Made by a program: the position numbers and the translations under genes. From contig CP048715.1 of the NCBI GenBank assembly GCA_022641835.1, positions 806,001 through 870,000 on the forward strand: a stretch of 64,000 nt of DNA, read 5' to 3'. This document shows positions 48,984-59,869 of the stretch, piece by piece. Under the pieces are notes generated by a model. The model worked only from the letters and a program-made list of their open reading frames with translations, was not told the origin of the DNA and searched no databases. Origin of the DNA: Petasospora fabianii (lineage: Eukaryota; Ascomycota; Saccharomycetes; Phaffomycetales; Wickerhamomycetaceae). Every line of letters begins with the position of its first letter. Position 1 is the first letter of the stretch.

Positions 48984-51900
48984 ATGTCTATGTTGATTCT
49001 GGCTGGTCCACAGGCACTCTCTTCCTTCAGAGTCGCCACGTTGACCAACGACATCAACACCGCGGTTAACTCTTCTGTCGTCACCGCAGTTCGTTCCGCA
49101 TACATCCATTATGTTCATCTCAAGGAGGGTTCTAAGTTCGCTGAGGACCCAGAGAAGGTCAAGCTTCTCGAGCTCTTGCTTCAGTATGACAGCAAGCTTG
49201 ATTTGGAGGATTCATTAACCCAAGAGCTCATCAAGGTCTCCACCACTGAGGAGACTGTTTCCCCATCCGATGAGGGTTCCTCCGTTATCAGAATCCTTCC
49301 AAGACCAGGTACCATCTCTCCATGGTCCTCCAAGGCCACCAACATCACCGCTGTCTGTGGTCTCGATACCGACATCGAGCGTGTCGAGAGAGGTTTGGCT
49401 CTCTTGGTCAAGGTCCGTCCAGGTTTTCCATTGGACAACTTCATTGGCGATGGCTCTCCATTGGCCTCTGTCTTTGACAGAATGACACAGTCTTTGTACA
49501 TTGACAAGGCCCCAGTCAGAGATGACTTGTTCGCTATCCACTCTCCAAAGCCATTGGTTGAGGTCGACTTGTCCCAGAATGCCCAGGCTAAGCTTGAGAC
49601 TGCCAACAGGGCCCTCGGTCTTGCCTTGGACCAGGGTGAGATTGACTATCTCGTCAACGCCTTCGTCAACCAGATTGGTAGAAACCCAACTGATGTCGAG
49701 CTCTTCATGTTTGCTCAGGTCAACTCTGAGCACTGTCGTCACAAGATTTTCAACGCTGACTGGGAAATCGATGGTGAAAAGAAGGACTTGTCTTTGTTCA
49801 AGATGATCAGAAACACAGAAAAGGTCTCTCCACAGTACACCATTTCTGCCTACAGTGATAACGCTGCTGTCTTCGATGGTCCAGATGCTTACTTCTACAC
49901 TCCAAACTCCAAGACCAAGGTCTGGTCCGCTAAGAAGGAGAAGGTCCAGACTCTTGTCAAGGTTGAGACCCACAACCACCCAACTGCCGTTTCTCCATTC
50001 GCTGGTGCTGCTACTGGTTCTGGTGGTGAGATCAGAGATGAGGGTGCTGTCGGAAGAGGTTCCAAGTCTAAGTGTGGTCTTTCCGGTTTCTCTGTCTCCG
50101 ACTTGCTCATTCCAGACTTTGAGCAGCCATGGGAGATGAACGTTGGTAAGCCAAACCACATTGCTTCCTCTTTGGATATCATGATTGAGGCTCCACTTGG
50201 TTCAGCCGCTTTCAACAACGAGTTCGGTCGCCCATGTATCAACGGTTACTTCAGAACATTGACCACCACTGTCACTAACGCTGAGGACAAGGAAGAGATT
50301 AGAGGTTTCCACAAGCCAATCATGATTGCTGGTGGTATGGGTGCCATCAGACCACAGTTTGCCCTCAAGAACCACAAGATTACCCCAGGTTCCGCTTTGA
50401 TTGTCCTTGGTGGTCAATCCATGTTGATTGGTCTTGGTGGTGGTGCTGCTTCCTCCATCGCATCTGGTGAGGGTTCCGCTGACTTGGACTTTGCCTCTGT
50501 TCAGAGAGGTAACCCAGAGATGCAGCGTCGTGCTCAGCAAGTCATCGATGCATGTGTCGCTCTTGGTGCTAACAACCCAATCCAGTCCATCCACGATGTC
50601 GGTGCTGGTGGTTTGTCCAACGCCTTGCCAGAGTTGGTCCACGACAATGGTCTTGGTGCCAAGTTCGAATTGAGAGACATCTTGTCCTTGGAGCCAGGTA
50701 TGTCCCCAATGGAAATCTGGTGTAACGAGTCCCAGGAACGTTACGTTCTCGGTGTGGCACCACAGGATCTTGCTATCTTCAAGGAGATTTGTGAGAGAGA
50801 GAGAGCCCCATACGCTGTTGTTGGTAACGCCACTTCTGAGGAACGTTTGATCTTGACCGATTCCCTCTTGAACTCCACTCCAATTGACCTCGAGATGTCT
50901 ATCTTGTTCGGTAAGCCACCAAAGATGTCCAGAACGGCCAAGTCTGCTCCATTGAAGTTGACCCCAACCAAGTTCACTGATGTCAAGGTTGCCGACGCAT
51001 TGGACAGAGTCTTACATTTGCCAGCTGTCGGTTCCAAGAGTTTCTTGATTACCATTGGTGACCGTACCGTTACTGGTTTGATTGATCGTGACCAGATGGT
51101 TGGTCCATGGCAGGTTCCTGTCGCCGATGTAGGTGTCACTGGTACTTCCCACGGTGACAACATCGTCTCCACTGGTGAGGCTTTGGCCATGGGTGAGAAG
51201 CCAACTCTTGCTTTGATCTCCGCTGCTGCTTCAGCTAAGATGTGTGTTGCTGAGTCCTTGATGAACGTCTTTGCTGCTGATGTCAAGTCTCTCGACTCTG
51301 TCAAGCTTTCCGCTAACTGGATGTCCCCAGCCTCTCACTTGGGTGAAGGTGCCAAGCTCTACGAGGCTGTTCAGGCCATCGGTCTTGAACTCTGCCCAGA
51401 GTTGGGTGTCGGTATTCCTGTCGGTAAGGACTCCATGTCCATGAAGATGAGCTGGGACGGTAAGGAGGTCACTGCTCCTCTTTCTTTGGTGATCACCGCC
51501 TTTGCCCCAGTCAACAATACTTCCAAGACCTGGACTCCACAGCTTGTCAAGACTCAGGAGCCAACCATTTTGGTTCTCGTTGACTTTGCCGCTAAGATTC
51601 TCAAGTCGTTGGGTGGTTCTGCTCTTGCTCAAGTCTATCAGCAGGTTGGTGACTCTGCTCCAAACGTCCATGACTCATCTGTGTTCAAGGGATTCTTGAA
51701 CGCCGTCACTGAGTTGCATCAGATTAAGGACTTGGTTCTTGCCTACCACGACAGATCTGATGGTGGTTTGATTGTCACTTTGTTGGAGATGGCCTTCGCC
51801 GGTAGATCCGGTTTGAACGTTAACTTCACCAACGAGTCTGAGGATGCCTTGACCACTTTGTTCAACGAGGAGCTTGGTGCTGTCTTCCAAATCCCTCAGG

Positions 51901-53012
51901 CCAAGTTCGATGAGTTTAGCTCCATCTTATCCAAGAATGGTGTCTCCTCCGAGTACGTCTCCATTGTCGGTGAGCCAGTATTCAGCAAGGAGCAGCCAAT
52001 CAAGGTTGTCTTCAACGGTGAAGAGGTTATCAACACCACCAGAGCCCCATTGCAGCAGGCTTGGTCCGAGACTTCGTACAAGATGCAGAGACTCAGAGAC
52101 AATCCAAAGTCTGCCGACCAGGAGTTCCAGGCCATTCTCGACAACCAGGACCCTGGTCTTTCCTACAAGTTGACCTTCAACCCAACTGAGCAGGTCTACA
52201 CTTCTGAGAACAAGCCAAAGGTTGCCATTCTCAGAGAACAGGGTGTTAATGGTCAGATGGAGATGGCTTGGTCTTTCGAACAGGCAGGCTTCACTGCTGT
52301 TGATGTTCACATGACTGATATCTTGTCTGGTCGTGTCACATTGGATGACTTTGTCGGTTTCGCTGCATGTGGTGGTTTCTCCTACGGTGATGTTTTGGGT
52401 GCTGCCAACGGTTGGGCGAAGTCTGTCCTTTACAACGAGAGGGCCAGAAAGGAGTTCTACAAGTTCTTCAATGAGCGTGACGACACATTCGCCTTCGGTG
52501 CTTGTAACGGTTGTCAGTTCTTGTCCAGAATTGCTGAGTTGATTCCAGGTACTGAGAACTGGCCAACTTTCGAGAAGAACAACTCTGAGCAATATGAGGC
52601 CAGATTCGTCATGGTTGAGGTTACTGAGGAGGCTGAGGGTGCACCAAGTGTCTTCTTGGATGGTATGAAGGGTTCTAAGTTCCCAATCGCTGTTGCTCAT
52701 GGTGAAGGTCAGGCTACCTTCAAGTCTGAGAAGGACCTTGAGGAGATGCAGTCCAAGGGTCTCGTCTCTGTTAGATTTGTTGACAACTACGGTAACGCTA
52801 CTGAGAAGTATCCATTCAACCCTAACGGTTCTCCAAATGGTATCACTGGTATCAGAACTCCAAACGGTAGAGTTTTGGCCATGATGCCTCACCCAGAGAG
52901 ATGTGTCAGATTGGAGTCCAACTCTTGGTACCCAACTGAAGGTGAATTGTGGGAGAAGTGTGGTCCATGGGTCAGACTTTTCAAGAACGCCAGAAAGTGG
53001 GTTGGCAACTAA
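48984..53012 (+). CDS. ADE6: Phosphoribosylformylglycinamidine synthase
   Basis: Step four of purine synthesis: FGAR plus glutamine and ATP to FGAM. The protein of 1342 residues is the full-length eukaryotic large PurL form: N-terminal domain, two AIRS-like halves with the signature HNHPTAVSPF (from 49972) and a C-terminal glutaminase. The glutaminase has the nucleophile Cys1174 in GACNGCQ and the later HGEG and MPHPER histidines. Length is near yeast Ade6 (1358). I chose the ATG at 48984 (context CTACAATGTC) since the frame upstream has no ATG. Codon use is highly biased, as for an abundant enzyme. Confidence 0.97.
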   Translation: MSMLILAGPQALSSFRVATLTNDINTAVNSSVVTAVRSAYIHYVHLKEGSKFAEDPEKVKLLELLLQYDSKLDLEDSLTQELIKVSTTEETVSPSDEGSSVIRILPRPGTISPWSSKATNITAVCGLDTDIERVERGLALLVKVRPGFPLDNFIGDGSPLASVFDRMTQSLYIDKAPVRDDLFAIHSPKPLVEVDLSQNAQAKLETANRALGLALDQGEIDYLVNAFVNQIGRNPTDVELFMFAQVNSEHCRHKIFNADWEIDGEKKDLSLFKMIRNTEKVSPQYTISAYSDNAAVFDGPDAYFYTPNSKTKVWSAKKEKVQTLVKVETHNHPTAVSPFAGAATGSGGEIRDEGAVGRGSKSKCGLSGFSVSDLLIPDFEQPWEMNVGKPNHIASSLDIMIEAPLGSAAFNNEFGRPCINGYFRTLTTTVTNAEDKEEIRGFHKPIMIAGGMGAIRPQFALKNHKITPGSALIVLGGQSMLIGLGGGAASSIASGEGSADLDFASVQRGNPEMQRRAQQVIDACVALGANNPIQSIHDVGAGGLSNALPELVHDNGLGAKFELRDILSLEPGMSPMEIWCNESQERYVLGVAPQDLAIFKEICERERAPYAVVGNATSEERLILTDSLLNSTPIDLEMSILFGKPPKMSRTAKSAPLKLTPTKFTDVKVADALDRVLHLPAVGSKSFLITIGDRTVTGLIDRDQMVGPWQVPVADVGVTGTSHGDNIVSTGEALAMGEKPTLALISAAASAKMCVAESLMNVFAADVKSLDSVKLSANWMSPASHLGEGAKLYEAVQAIGLELCPELGVGIPVGKDSMSMKMSWDGKEVTAPLSLVITAFAPVNNTSKTWTPQLVKTQEPTILVLVDFAAKILKSLGGSALAQVYQQVGDSAPNVHDSSVFKGFLNAVTELHQIKDLVLAYHDRSDGGLIVTLLEMAFAGRSGLNVNFTNESEDALTTLFNEELGAVFQIPQAKFDEFSSILSKNGVSSEYVSIVGEPVFSKEQPIKVVFNGEEVINTTRAPLQQAWSETSYKMQRLRDNPKSADQEFQAILDNQDPGLSYKLTFNPTEQVYTSENKPKVAILREQGVNGQMEMAWSFEQAGFTAVDVHMTDILSGRVTLDDFVGFAACGGFSYGDVLGAANGWAKSVLYNERARKEFYKFFNERDDTFAFGACNGCQFLSRIAELIPGTENWPTFEKNNSEQYEARFVMVEVTEEAEGAPSVFLDGMKGSKFPIAVAHGEGQATFKSEKDLEEMQSKGLVSVRFVDNYGNATEKYPFNPNGSPNGITGIRTPNGRVLAMMPHPERCVRLESNSWYPTEGELWEKCGPWVRLFKNARKWVGN

Positions 53013-53322
53013 CCCTATTGTATGGTAATTATGCATTGTATACTAATATAGAACTGTCTCCCGGAGAGGGTAATGGTCCATTAACGTCATGATATTTGGT
53101 TTGAAAATGCTGCTGTAGCCTGCAAGAGTGACTCATACAAGCAGGTTGGAATGTCTACAAGACCGAACTTTTAGAAAAAGGTATTAAAATTATTAAATCA
53201 GTTGTAACCTAATCGAAGGCATAAATTCGTAGAGTTCATACATCGATTCCAGTTCGAAATGAAACAGGAAAGACAATTAATTAAAGCGACTGAAGATTCA
53301 TAAGAAGGGAATCGTAACGCAT
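53013..53322. other. Convergent 3' region of ADE6 and MEP2
   Basis: A 310 bp AT-rich region between convergent stops. No gene is seen. Confidence 0.5.
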
Positions 53323-54789
53323 TCAGGCACCCTCGGTCTTCTTCTCTTCCTTCTCAACAGAGGTACCATCAGTGTTGATCTGGTCATCAATGAGGGCTGG
53401 CTGAGCTGGTGGCATCTTAGAGGCATTAGATCTGACGGGCTCTGGGATGTAAGACATGTCTTCCTCGTAGGTAAACTCACCAATCTGAACGTGGTCAGTA
53501 CCCATCTCCTCCTCCTCTGGTCTCAATCTGAGTCTGAGGAATGGAATTCTGTCCTGAATGAGCAAGATAATGGCAGTGACAACACAAGTCCAACCAATGA
53601 TGGCCATCATACCAGCAAGCTGGTAACCAACCTGGACGTAGTTGTGGTTGATCCAACCACCATCGATTTCAGTACCGTCAAGAGCCGCAACGTAGTCGGC
53701 GGCAAAGATACCAGTCAAAACAGAACCGATGGAGCCACCAACACCGTGGAGGGCCCAGACATCCAAACCGTCATCAATTCCAATGAGGTTCTTGACATCA
53801 ACAGCGAAGTTACAACCAATAGCAGTAACGACACCAATGATAAAGGAGGCCCAAATTGGAACGAAACCGGCAGCTGGTGTGACACCAACAAGACCGGCAA
53901 TGGCACCAGAACAGAGACCAACGGTAGTCCACTTACCACCAGATCTGAAGTAATCGACAAACATCCAAGTCAAAGCACCAGTGGCGGCGGCAACGTTGGT
54001 GTTAATGTTAGAGAACCAAGCTCTGATGGTGGAAGTACCAGCGGAACCACCGTTGAAACCGAACCAACCGAACCAAAGGAAGACAGTACCAAGGACAACG
54101 GATGTAACAGAGTGTGGCTTGTACTTTGGAAGACCCTTACCAGCGACTGGGTCGTTTCTCTTACCGAGAATCAAAGCGTAGATAAGAGCACCGTGACCGG
54201 AGGTGATATGAACTGGACCACCACCGGCATAGTCAAGACCACCGAGCTTAGCGAGCCATCCCTCTGGGTTCCATGTCCAGCAGGCAATTGGGCAGTAGAC
54301 AATGGTGACCCAGATAAAGAGGAACACCATCATTGGTCCGAGTCTAGCTCTCTCGCAAGCACCACCAACCATCAAACAACCAGTAACACAGGCAAACATA
54401 CCCTGGAAGAAGCAGAAAACGGTGTCTGGCAAAACAGAGACGACAGATGGGTTACCAAGAACGTTTCTCAAACCAATGAACTGGAGAGAACCGATAAACT
54501 CGGAGTAAACGTTGTGAGAAAAGACGAGTGAGTAACCCCAGAAGAACCACTGGAATGAGATGAGCGAAACAGCCATCATGGAAGCCCAAAGAAGGGACAA
54601 TGCGTGCTTCTTTCTAGAGAGACCGGAGTAGAGAAGACCAATACCTGGCACCATGATCCAGACAAGGATAGCAGCGACACCAACCCAAGCCATGTTGGCA
54701 AGCTCGAACTGAGAGTTCAAGTCGACTGTGAGGGAGTCACCACCGGTACCAACACCGGTGAGTCCTGTTTCTTCGGCAGCGTCAGACAT
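53323..54789 (-). CDS. MEP2: Ammonium transporter MEP2 (transceptor type)
   Basis: A 488-residue plasma-membrane ammonium channel/transporter with 11 expected membrane helices. It shares with yeast Mep2 the segments VPGIGLLYSGLSRKKHALS, CERARL and PKYKPHSVTSVVLGT, and the two pore histidines (in GGPVHITSGHG and ALHGVGGSIG). The C-terminal regulatory tail has IGEFTYEEDMSYIPEP, as in Mep2, so this is the Mep2 clade, which also signals filamentous growth in other yeasts. Several GATA motifs and a TATA box lie upstream, fitting nitrogen catabolite control. Confidence 0.96.
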   Translation of the reverse strand: MSDAAEETGLTGVGTGGDSLTVDLNSQFELANMAWVGVAAILVWIMVPGIGLLYSGLSRKKHALSLLWASMMAVSLISFQWFFWGYSLVFSHNVYSEFIGSLQFIGLRNVLGNPSVVSVLPDTVFCFFQGMFACVTGCLMVGGACERARLGPMMVFLFIWVTIVYCPIACWTWNPEGWLAKLGGLDYAGGGPVHITSGHGALIYALILGKRNDPVAGKGLPKYKPHSVTSVVLGTVFLWFGWFGFNGGSAGTSTIRAWFSNINTNVAAATGALTWMFVDYFRSGGKWTTVGLCSGAIAGLVGVTPAAGFVPIWASFIIGVVTAIGCNFAVDVKNLIGIDDGLDVWALHGVGGSIGSVLTGIFAADYVAALDGTEIDGGWINHNYVQVGYQLAGMMAIIGWTCVVTAIILLIQDRIPFLRLRLRPEEEEMGTDHVQIGEFTYEEDMSYIPEPVRSNASKMPPAQPALIDDQINTDGTSVEKEEKKTEGA

Positions 54790-56002
54790 TTGTGCTGAGA
54801 TGTACTGTTCTGTGTGTATGTAGAAGAAACAACAGAAGAAGTTTGCGAGTATCTACGAAGTGGCGTGTCGGAGCGGACAGGCGTCCTTTATATAAACACA
54901 GGTCACCGGGTCGGGGGGATTGACGGCCCAGATGTGATACGGTCAGCACACAAATATGCGTCATGTGCATAAAAGTCGAAAAACTTCTGCAGCATGCCAG
55001 ACACGAAAATTCTCAATCGGACGAATAAACCAGCGCTCCGAATAGTGGGGGTCCTTTGTGCTTTGGGGCGCTTATCTAGTGCTGGTGCGTCCTGTATACA
55101 TGCGCGAGTGAGCATAGCATGTTCAACCACCGGAGTTTGCCCACCAGCGCGGCCCCGGTGGGGGACATCAGCAACACCTGGTGTTAATGAAATCAATTCC
55201 TATAGGTTTTGAATCCTTGCTCAGACCCAGAACTAACATATCACTCCGAGAAAGCGTGCAACTTTTACTGATCTTGAGCAGGGTTCCTATTTCCATGTCG
55301 TAACCTTAGAAACACTAAGAAAATAATAAAAAAAACTCTTATCAGTGAAAAATGCATTGGTTCGGCCACACAAAGATATTCATTGGCTGTTGGCTGGCCG
55401 GCTATCAGTACACCTTCTATAACTCGACATCTATCTCCGGCCAAGAAATCTCAGTAGAGCCCAATCCGGTAGGCATCACGAAAAAGCTGGCACTAACAGT
55501 GGACCGATCCTGGAACCAATCAGCACACGTTGAGTAAGTCCGATAAGGAGATAACCGCATGCGGTAAGTGCGATGTAGCTTTACGGTGCACCGGCTTTAT
55601 CGAACAAACGTGATCGGTGATCGGCCACCCCTAGTGCAGTAATCACTCGCGTGGAACTCATCCATTACGAAGGTAATCGAAGGGGCACCCACAGGCATCT
55701 GTAGATCAGCAGGTTATGACGGAGAGGCACTAATACCATAACATAATTATATAATTTGTTATAGATAGCAACGTTTGCCTGGCCACAGCATTGGTCCTTG
55801 GTGACTTATAAACTATTGCAGCTTGGCATTACAACACCTGACTCAAACCTGTTGGTCGAGACACAGGTCTGGCCATCCCAAGATGTGGGGAAGCTGTAGT
55901 AAGTGTCACGCATAACAAGCTGCTTTTCTAGAGATAAACATGTTCAGGGTAAAAAAAAAAAAGTGTATTAGATGTAAACGTATCAGTATTGAGAGGGCAC
56001 AA
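54790..56002. promoter_or_regulatory. MEP2 promoter with TATA box and GATA motifs
   Basis: About 1.2 kb. On the minus strand TATATAAA (54888-54895) lies about 100 bp before the start. GATAAG or its complement occurs at 55071-55076, 55338-55343 and 55542-55547, the last followed by GATAA at 55550-55554. These are candidate Gln3/Gat1 sites, although some are 550-750 bp away. No gene is seen. Confidence 0.55.
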
Positions 56003-57553
56003 TCATGGCACAACGATAGGCTCGGTATTAATTCCCTGTGCAATGTGGCCGGCAACAGCGGCACCAGCGAGAGCAGCAGTCTCCATTGTGCTGATGAAGC
56101 GCTCCATAGAGTTCAAGTACCAAAGACCCTCATGAACTTCAAACTTATCAAAGATAGTAGTCGGCTTGAGAATAGGATAGGCCTTCCACTCGTGGGCAAA
56201 TAGAATTTCAACATCAGTCATATTTGAGAAAAACTGCTCAGCGACAAAGTCTTTATCAATGGCTTCATCGGTGAACACCTTGTAGGTGACTTTGTTGGTG
56301 GAGTTATCATAGTGTACAATGTTGGTACTCTTGAACGGGATAGAATCATTGGCTGTAGTGAACATTGTCTGTGGAACACCTTTTGAACCAAACTGAGGCT
56401 TGTCCATCAGGTGATCAATTGGTGTCTGAATGTATGTGGCATGAACAATTCTATACTCAACATTTTGCAACTTACTCATATCAGCACCTTCAAATACAAT
56501 TCCAGTCAGTTGCAAGGGAGCAGCAATAACAACCTGATCAAACTTGGCAGAATCACCATCCCCATAAGACACTGTCCATTTACCATCACCGTTTTGGGAA
56601 ATCTTGGTAACTTTGGTATTTAGCAATATTTGAGCTTCAGACTCTTCAAGGAACCTTTCAAAGATCTGAAAGTTTCCACCTTTGATAGCGTTGGCATTTG
56701 AGGCTGCCATACTGATGTAGGCACCAAAGGCATGGATGTCATCCAAGTCTGAAAGATAGTTGACCCTTGTAGCAGGACCAACAATATCATACAAGAAGTT
56801 GTCAGCATACCAGTGCTTAATCGTTTTCAAGAATTTGGAGGCATAAGATCCAGTTGTATCAGATAATCCAGCATCTGCAACAACAGTTTGCATGTCATAA
56901 GGGAATGCCTCATGGTAGAAGTAGCCAACAAAGTTGTTGACGTAGCTTTGAAGGTCAAGAAACAACCTAAAGATGGAAAAATTGTACTTGATGATAAGTT
57001 TCAAGTCACCTAACAAGCTCGTAATAGTTGAACTTGCATCAAGCCAAACATTGAACTTGGACCCAGTCCACATGCCAACGGTCTGCGTAAGCTTATCGGT
57101 ATCAGAGAGCCCATTGTCAGCAGTACTAAGGTCGAACATCTCAGCACCATTGACCATGATAGCATTAGCTTCAACAAAGACAGATCCTCCAAGCTCAATG
57201 TCACAGTTCAACAAATACTCATCAGTGACATTACCGAGAGAGCTTACATAGTTCCCTATAGTAGTTGATCTTCCTCCAATGTAACCATTGGACTCAAACA
57301 CAGTGATGTTGAAAGCATGAGATGTGTATCTCTGAAGATAATATGAGAATGCTGAGCCACCGGCACCAGCACCAATCACTGCAATTTTTTTGCCATCATC
57401 ATCGCCAGAAGTAGTTGAGTTGTCATATGAGGCAATCACTTGTTGCGAACAAGCCACAATTGTGACGAACAAATGAGTGAGCAAGAACATCTTCCAAATA
57501 CTCGTAGATGTTCCTCTTGGGAAGGAGGACATCATATCTGAAGCAAGAAACAT
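56003..57553 (-). CDS. Prenylcysteine oxidase-family FAD protein
   Basis: A 516-residue flavoprotein of the prenylcysteine oxidase family (PCYOX), which cleaves farnesyl- or geranylgeranyl-cysteine to an aldehyde and free cysteine. An N-terminal hydrophobic segment (about 22-41) acts as a signal or anchor for the ER/vacuole lumen. The FAD fold follows: GxGxxG at 61-66, then FESNGYIGGRS, and a C-terminal prenylcysteine lyase domain. The many N-glycosylation sequons fit a secretory location. I know of no S. cerevisiae orthologue; plants and animals have it. Substrate is inferred from the family. Confidence 0.85.
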   Translation of the reverse strand: MFLASDMMSSFPRGTSTSIWKMFLLTHLFVTIVACSQQVIASYDNSTTSGDDDGKKIAVIGAGAGGSAFSYYLQRYTSHAFNITVFESNGYIGGRSTTIGNYVSSLGNVTDEYLLNCDIELGGSVFVEANAIMVNGAEMFDLSTADNGLSDTDKLTQTVGMWTGSKFNVWLDASSTITSLLGDLKLIIKYNFSIFRLFLDLQSYVNNFVGYFYHEAFPYDMQTVVADAGLSDTTGSYASKFLKTIKHWYADNFLYDIVGPATRVNYLSDLDDIHAFGAYISMAASNANAIKGGNFQIFERFLEESEAQILLNTKVTKISQNGDGKWTVSYGDGDSAKFDQVVIAAPLQLTGIVFEGADMSKLQNVEYRIVHATYIQTPIDHLMDKPQFGSKGVPQTMFTTANDSIPFKSTNIVHYDNSTNKVTYKVFTDEAIDKDFVAEQFFSNMTDVEILFAHEWKAYPILKPTTIFDKFEVHEGLWYLNSMERFISTMETAALAGAAVAGHIAQGINTEPIVVP

Positions 57554-57910
57554 CTGGGACCCCTGAATTACTTATACCAAACCGTGTGATGTAAGATCGT
57601 AATAGGGAGAAAGTACCCCTGGCAGAACTATGCGCAACCTTAGTGTAAGGTCTGTTTCAAAATGGCTCAGCACACCCAATGATTAGCGATTATCCATGCA
57701 CAATACCCAGCAGTACCTAGCTTCCACCAATCGCAATATCTTCTCAAGTGGTTAGCTGGTTCAAGCTGTCCTTGAAGGTGCATCTTTCCTAACATGTTCC
57801 CACCGAAAAGGGTAATTTTTGGAAACATGGAGTGCCCCAAATCAAAAGCTTCTACGTAAGGTATCTTCCATACGGTCCGGATCTTGTTCCTTTTATATTT
57901 TCTCAACAAA
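57554..57910. other. Intergenic region before tRNA-Ser
   Basis: About 360 bp between the oxidase gene start and the tRNA. No other gene is seen. Confidence 0.5.
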
Positions 57911-57991
57911 GGCATCTTGGCCGAGTGGTTAAGGCGAAAGATTAGAAATCTTTTGGGTTTACCCGCGCAGGTTCGAATCCTGCAGATGTCG
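57911..57991 (+). tRNA. tRNA-Ser(AGA)
   Basis: An 81-nt cloverleaf without intron. Acceptor arm GGCATCT pairs with AGATGTC (one G-T), and the discriminator G suits Ser. Anticodon stem AAAGA/TCTTT holds loop TTAGAAA with anticodon AGA. The long variable arm (TTGGGTTTACCC) and T arm GTTCGAATCC are typical. A T-run follows directly as Pol III terminator. Confidence 0.94.
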
Positions 57992-58251
57992 TTATTTTTT
58001 TGCTCTTTTAATGTTCTCATATTTCTTTTTGTACTTGTTAATGTGTATTCAACGTTTTATTAATGCTCTATGTTGCATTTCTGCAATGATATCGTCAAGT
58101 GGTAGGGGATATGTCATACTAATAACTCAGTCAGTCGCTTTGACATAAGCGTCTAACTCTCCTTTAGTATTATCGGATTTTACAGAGCGTTATCCCAAAT
58201 CCTGATAAATCTTGGAAGAATATTGAGCAACATATATTATTTTAAGCTTTT

Positions 58252-59355
58252 TTAGAACCAGCACCATTTCTCGTTGTTCTCCCAGGAAAACTTATCTGGA
58301 GTAGTACCATCCAGGGCTCTAATAGATGAGATAGAACCATTTTTCTGGAAGGTTTTAGTTCCTTCAAACGATTCAATGTACTTCAAGGCATCAGTATAGG
58401 CTTGTTCATTGCCCAAACTTGTGTCCCACATAACAATAGAGTGCATGTTATAAGTCTGGGCCTCTTTGATAGCATAGTTAAACAACTCTTTGAAGCGCTC
58501 GTGTGATGAAGCGGAGACACTAAGAATGGTCAAATGATGATCATTCCAATCATGAAGCCAGGAAATGTGGTCATACGTGTCATCGCCAGCAGCAACACCA
58601 AAGTGATCCACCTTAAGCTCTGGGTGAAGTTTCTGAGAGATGAACAAATCTCTGTCGTGGAACCAAGAGTAAATGTCCATGGATGGGATGAGAGAGTAAA
58701 GCACTTTATTCTCTTTCTTAGCCTTAGCAATCAATGATTCCTTTACAGAAGCATATCTGTGATCCACAAGCTTTTGGTATTCCTCGTATTTCAAATAGTG
58801 GAATGCACTGTTCTCCACTGATGGCGTGTAATCATGCGGGATCGTGATCTCATGAACAGGAACCTCCAGATCTTTGTAACCAAACTTTTCATAATAAGAG
58901 CCAACCTCACTGTAAAGGAACATGAAGCCATCTTTGTCAAGTCTTTCGTTCCAGTATTCGTTTAACAAAGTAATCATCTGACCAGCATACCCCTTACCTC
59001 TATGTTCTGGGATCGTGTAGACACCACCAATGCAAGGAGCGACAATCTCCTTGAGCTCAGAGTCTGGTGCAATCCTCCATCCCAATCTGTTAAGAGTCTC
59101 ACAAGACGCAACAATGTTAGATGTTTTGGTATCTGAAGGCAACGAGAGGTCTCTAAGAGTGAAATGGAAGAGTCCCAAGTTATTAGCCGTGTCCCTCTTT
59201 CCAATCTTGGACTCACATCCAATGTGCCATTCTCTTTCAGCATACTGTTCAACGGTCAATTTCGACTTCCAAGCAGCGGAATTCTGGAAATGGGTGAATC
59301 TGATGATCTCCGGGTCTGTGTTGAGTTCCAACACCAAGCTGTTGTGTTTTGTCAT
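58252..59355 (-). CDS. LYC1: LYC1-like lysine acetyltransferase (GNAT fold)
   Basis: A 367-residue protein with an N-terminal GNAT domain and the acetyl-CoA loop motif EHRGKGYAGQMI (about residues 125-136). The layout resembles Yarrowia Lyc1, a lysine N6-acetyltransferase that starts lysine breakdown. The open frame extends upstream to 59439 but through a GTG, not an ATG, so ATG 59355 is used. Yarrowia Lyc1 is 391 residues by recall. The substrate is inferred from the family. Convergent or tandem partners give no clue. Confidence 0.8.
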   Translation of the reverse strand: MTKHNSLVLELNTDPEIIRFTHFQNSAAWKSKLTVEQYAEREWHIGCESKIGKRDTANNLGLFHFTLRDLSLPSDTKTSNIVASCETLNRLGWRIAPDSELKEIVAPCIGGVYTIPEHRGKGYAGQMITLLNEYWNERLDKDGFMFLYSEVGSYYEKFGYKDLEVPVHEITIPHDYTPSVENSAFHYLKYEEYQKLVDHRYASVKESLIAKAKKENKVLYSLIPSMDIYSWFHDRDLFISQKLHPELKVDHFGVAAGDDTYDHISWLHDWNDHHLTILSVSASSHERFKELFNYAIKEAQTYNMHSIVMWDTSLGNEQAYTDALKYIESFEGTKTFQKNGSISSIRALDGTTPDKFSWENNEKWCWF

Positions 59356-59869
59356 GGCGGCTAATGTGGAGAGTGATGTACGTCTGCGGACTAGATTGAT
59401 GCAGAGATGATTCGACAAGCGGACGTCTTGCAAATTCACAATTCAACCGGTGCTGATGATCAAATGTGAATGTGAACGCGGCAGTAAATTGAATTATAAT
59501 TCCAGTCAACGAAGAGTCAGGGGCGGCGTGGCAAGCCTGACTTTTTATATGCCCAATGCGAGAGAACCGAGAACAGTGTCATCTCCGCGTTTTGAACAAA
59601 ACGTGAAGTTGACGGAAGGTGGTGGCGCGAAGATTTAACAAACAAGTCCACTAACGTCAACCGCAGGCGCCTTTACTCCAACGCTACGAACGGCACGGCA
59701 AAAACGCTCGGTTTCCTATATAGGATAGATATCCTTCTCTTGAAAAGTTATGATACTTTGTAGTTGTCGAGATATTCATGTTTTTAGCGTGAAAAGTTGG
59801 TCCTTTTTGCACGGAAATTTGCGGAAAATGCCTTCTTTATTGTTCTTTTGAGTCGAGAGCAAAAAAAAT
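59356..59869. promoter_or_regulatory. Upstream region of the LYC1-like gene
   Basis: About 510 bp between the LYC1-like start and the tRNA-Thr. The first 84 bases are open in frame without an ATG. TTTTTATATG at 59541-59550 (CATATAAAAAG on the minus strand) could act as a TATA element. No gene is seen. Confidence 0.4.

Noticed and set aside
53491-54531. Plus-strand frame of 346 codons opposite MEP2
   Set aside because: Antisense shadow of MEP2, hydrophilic and Thr/Asn-rich, no domain.
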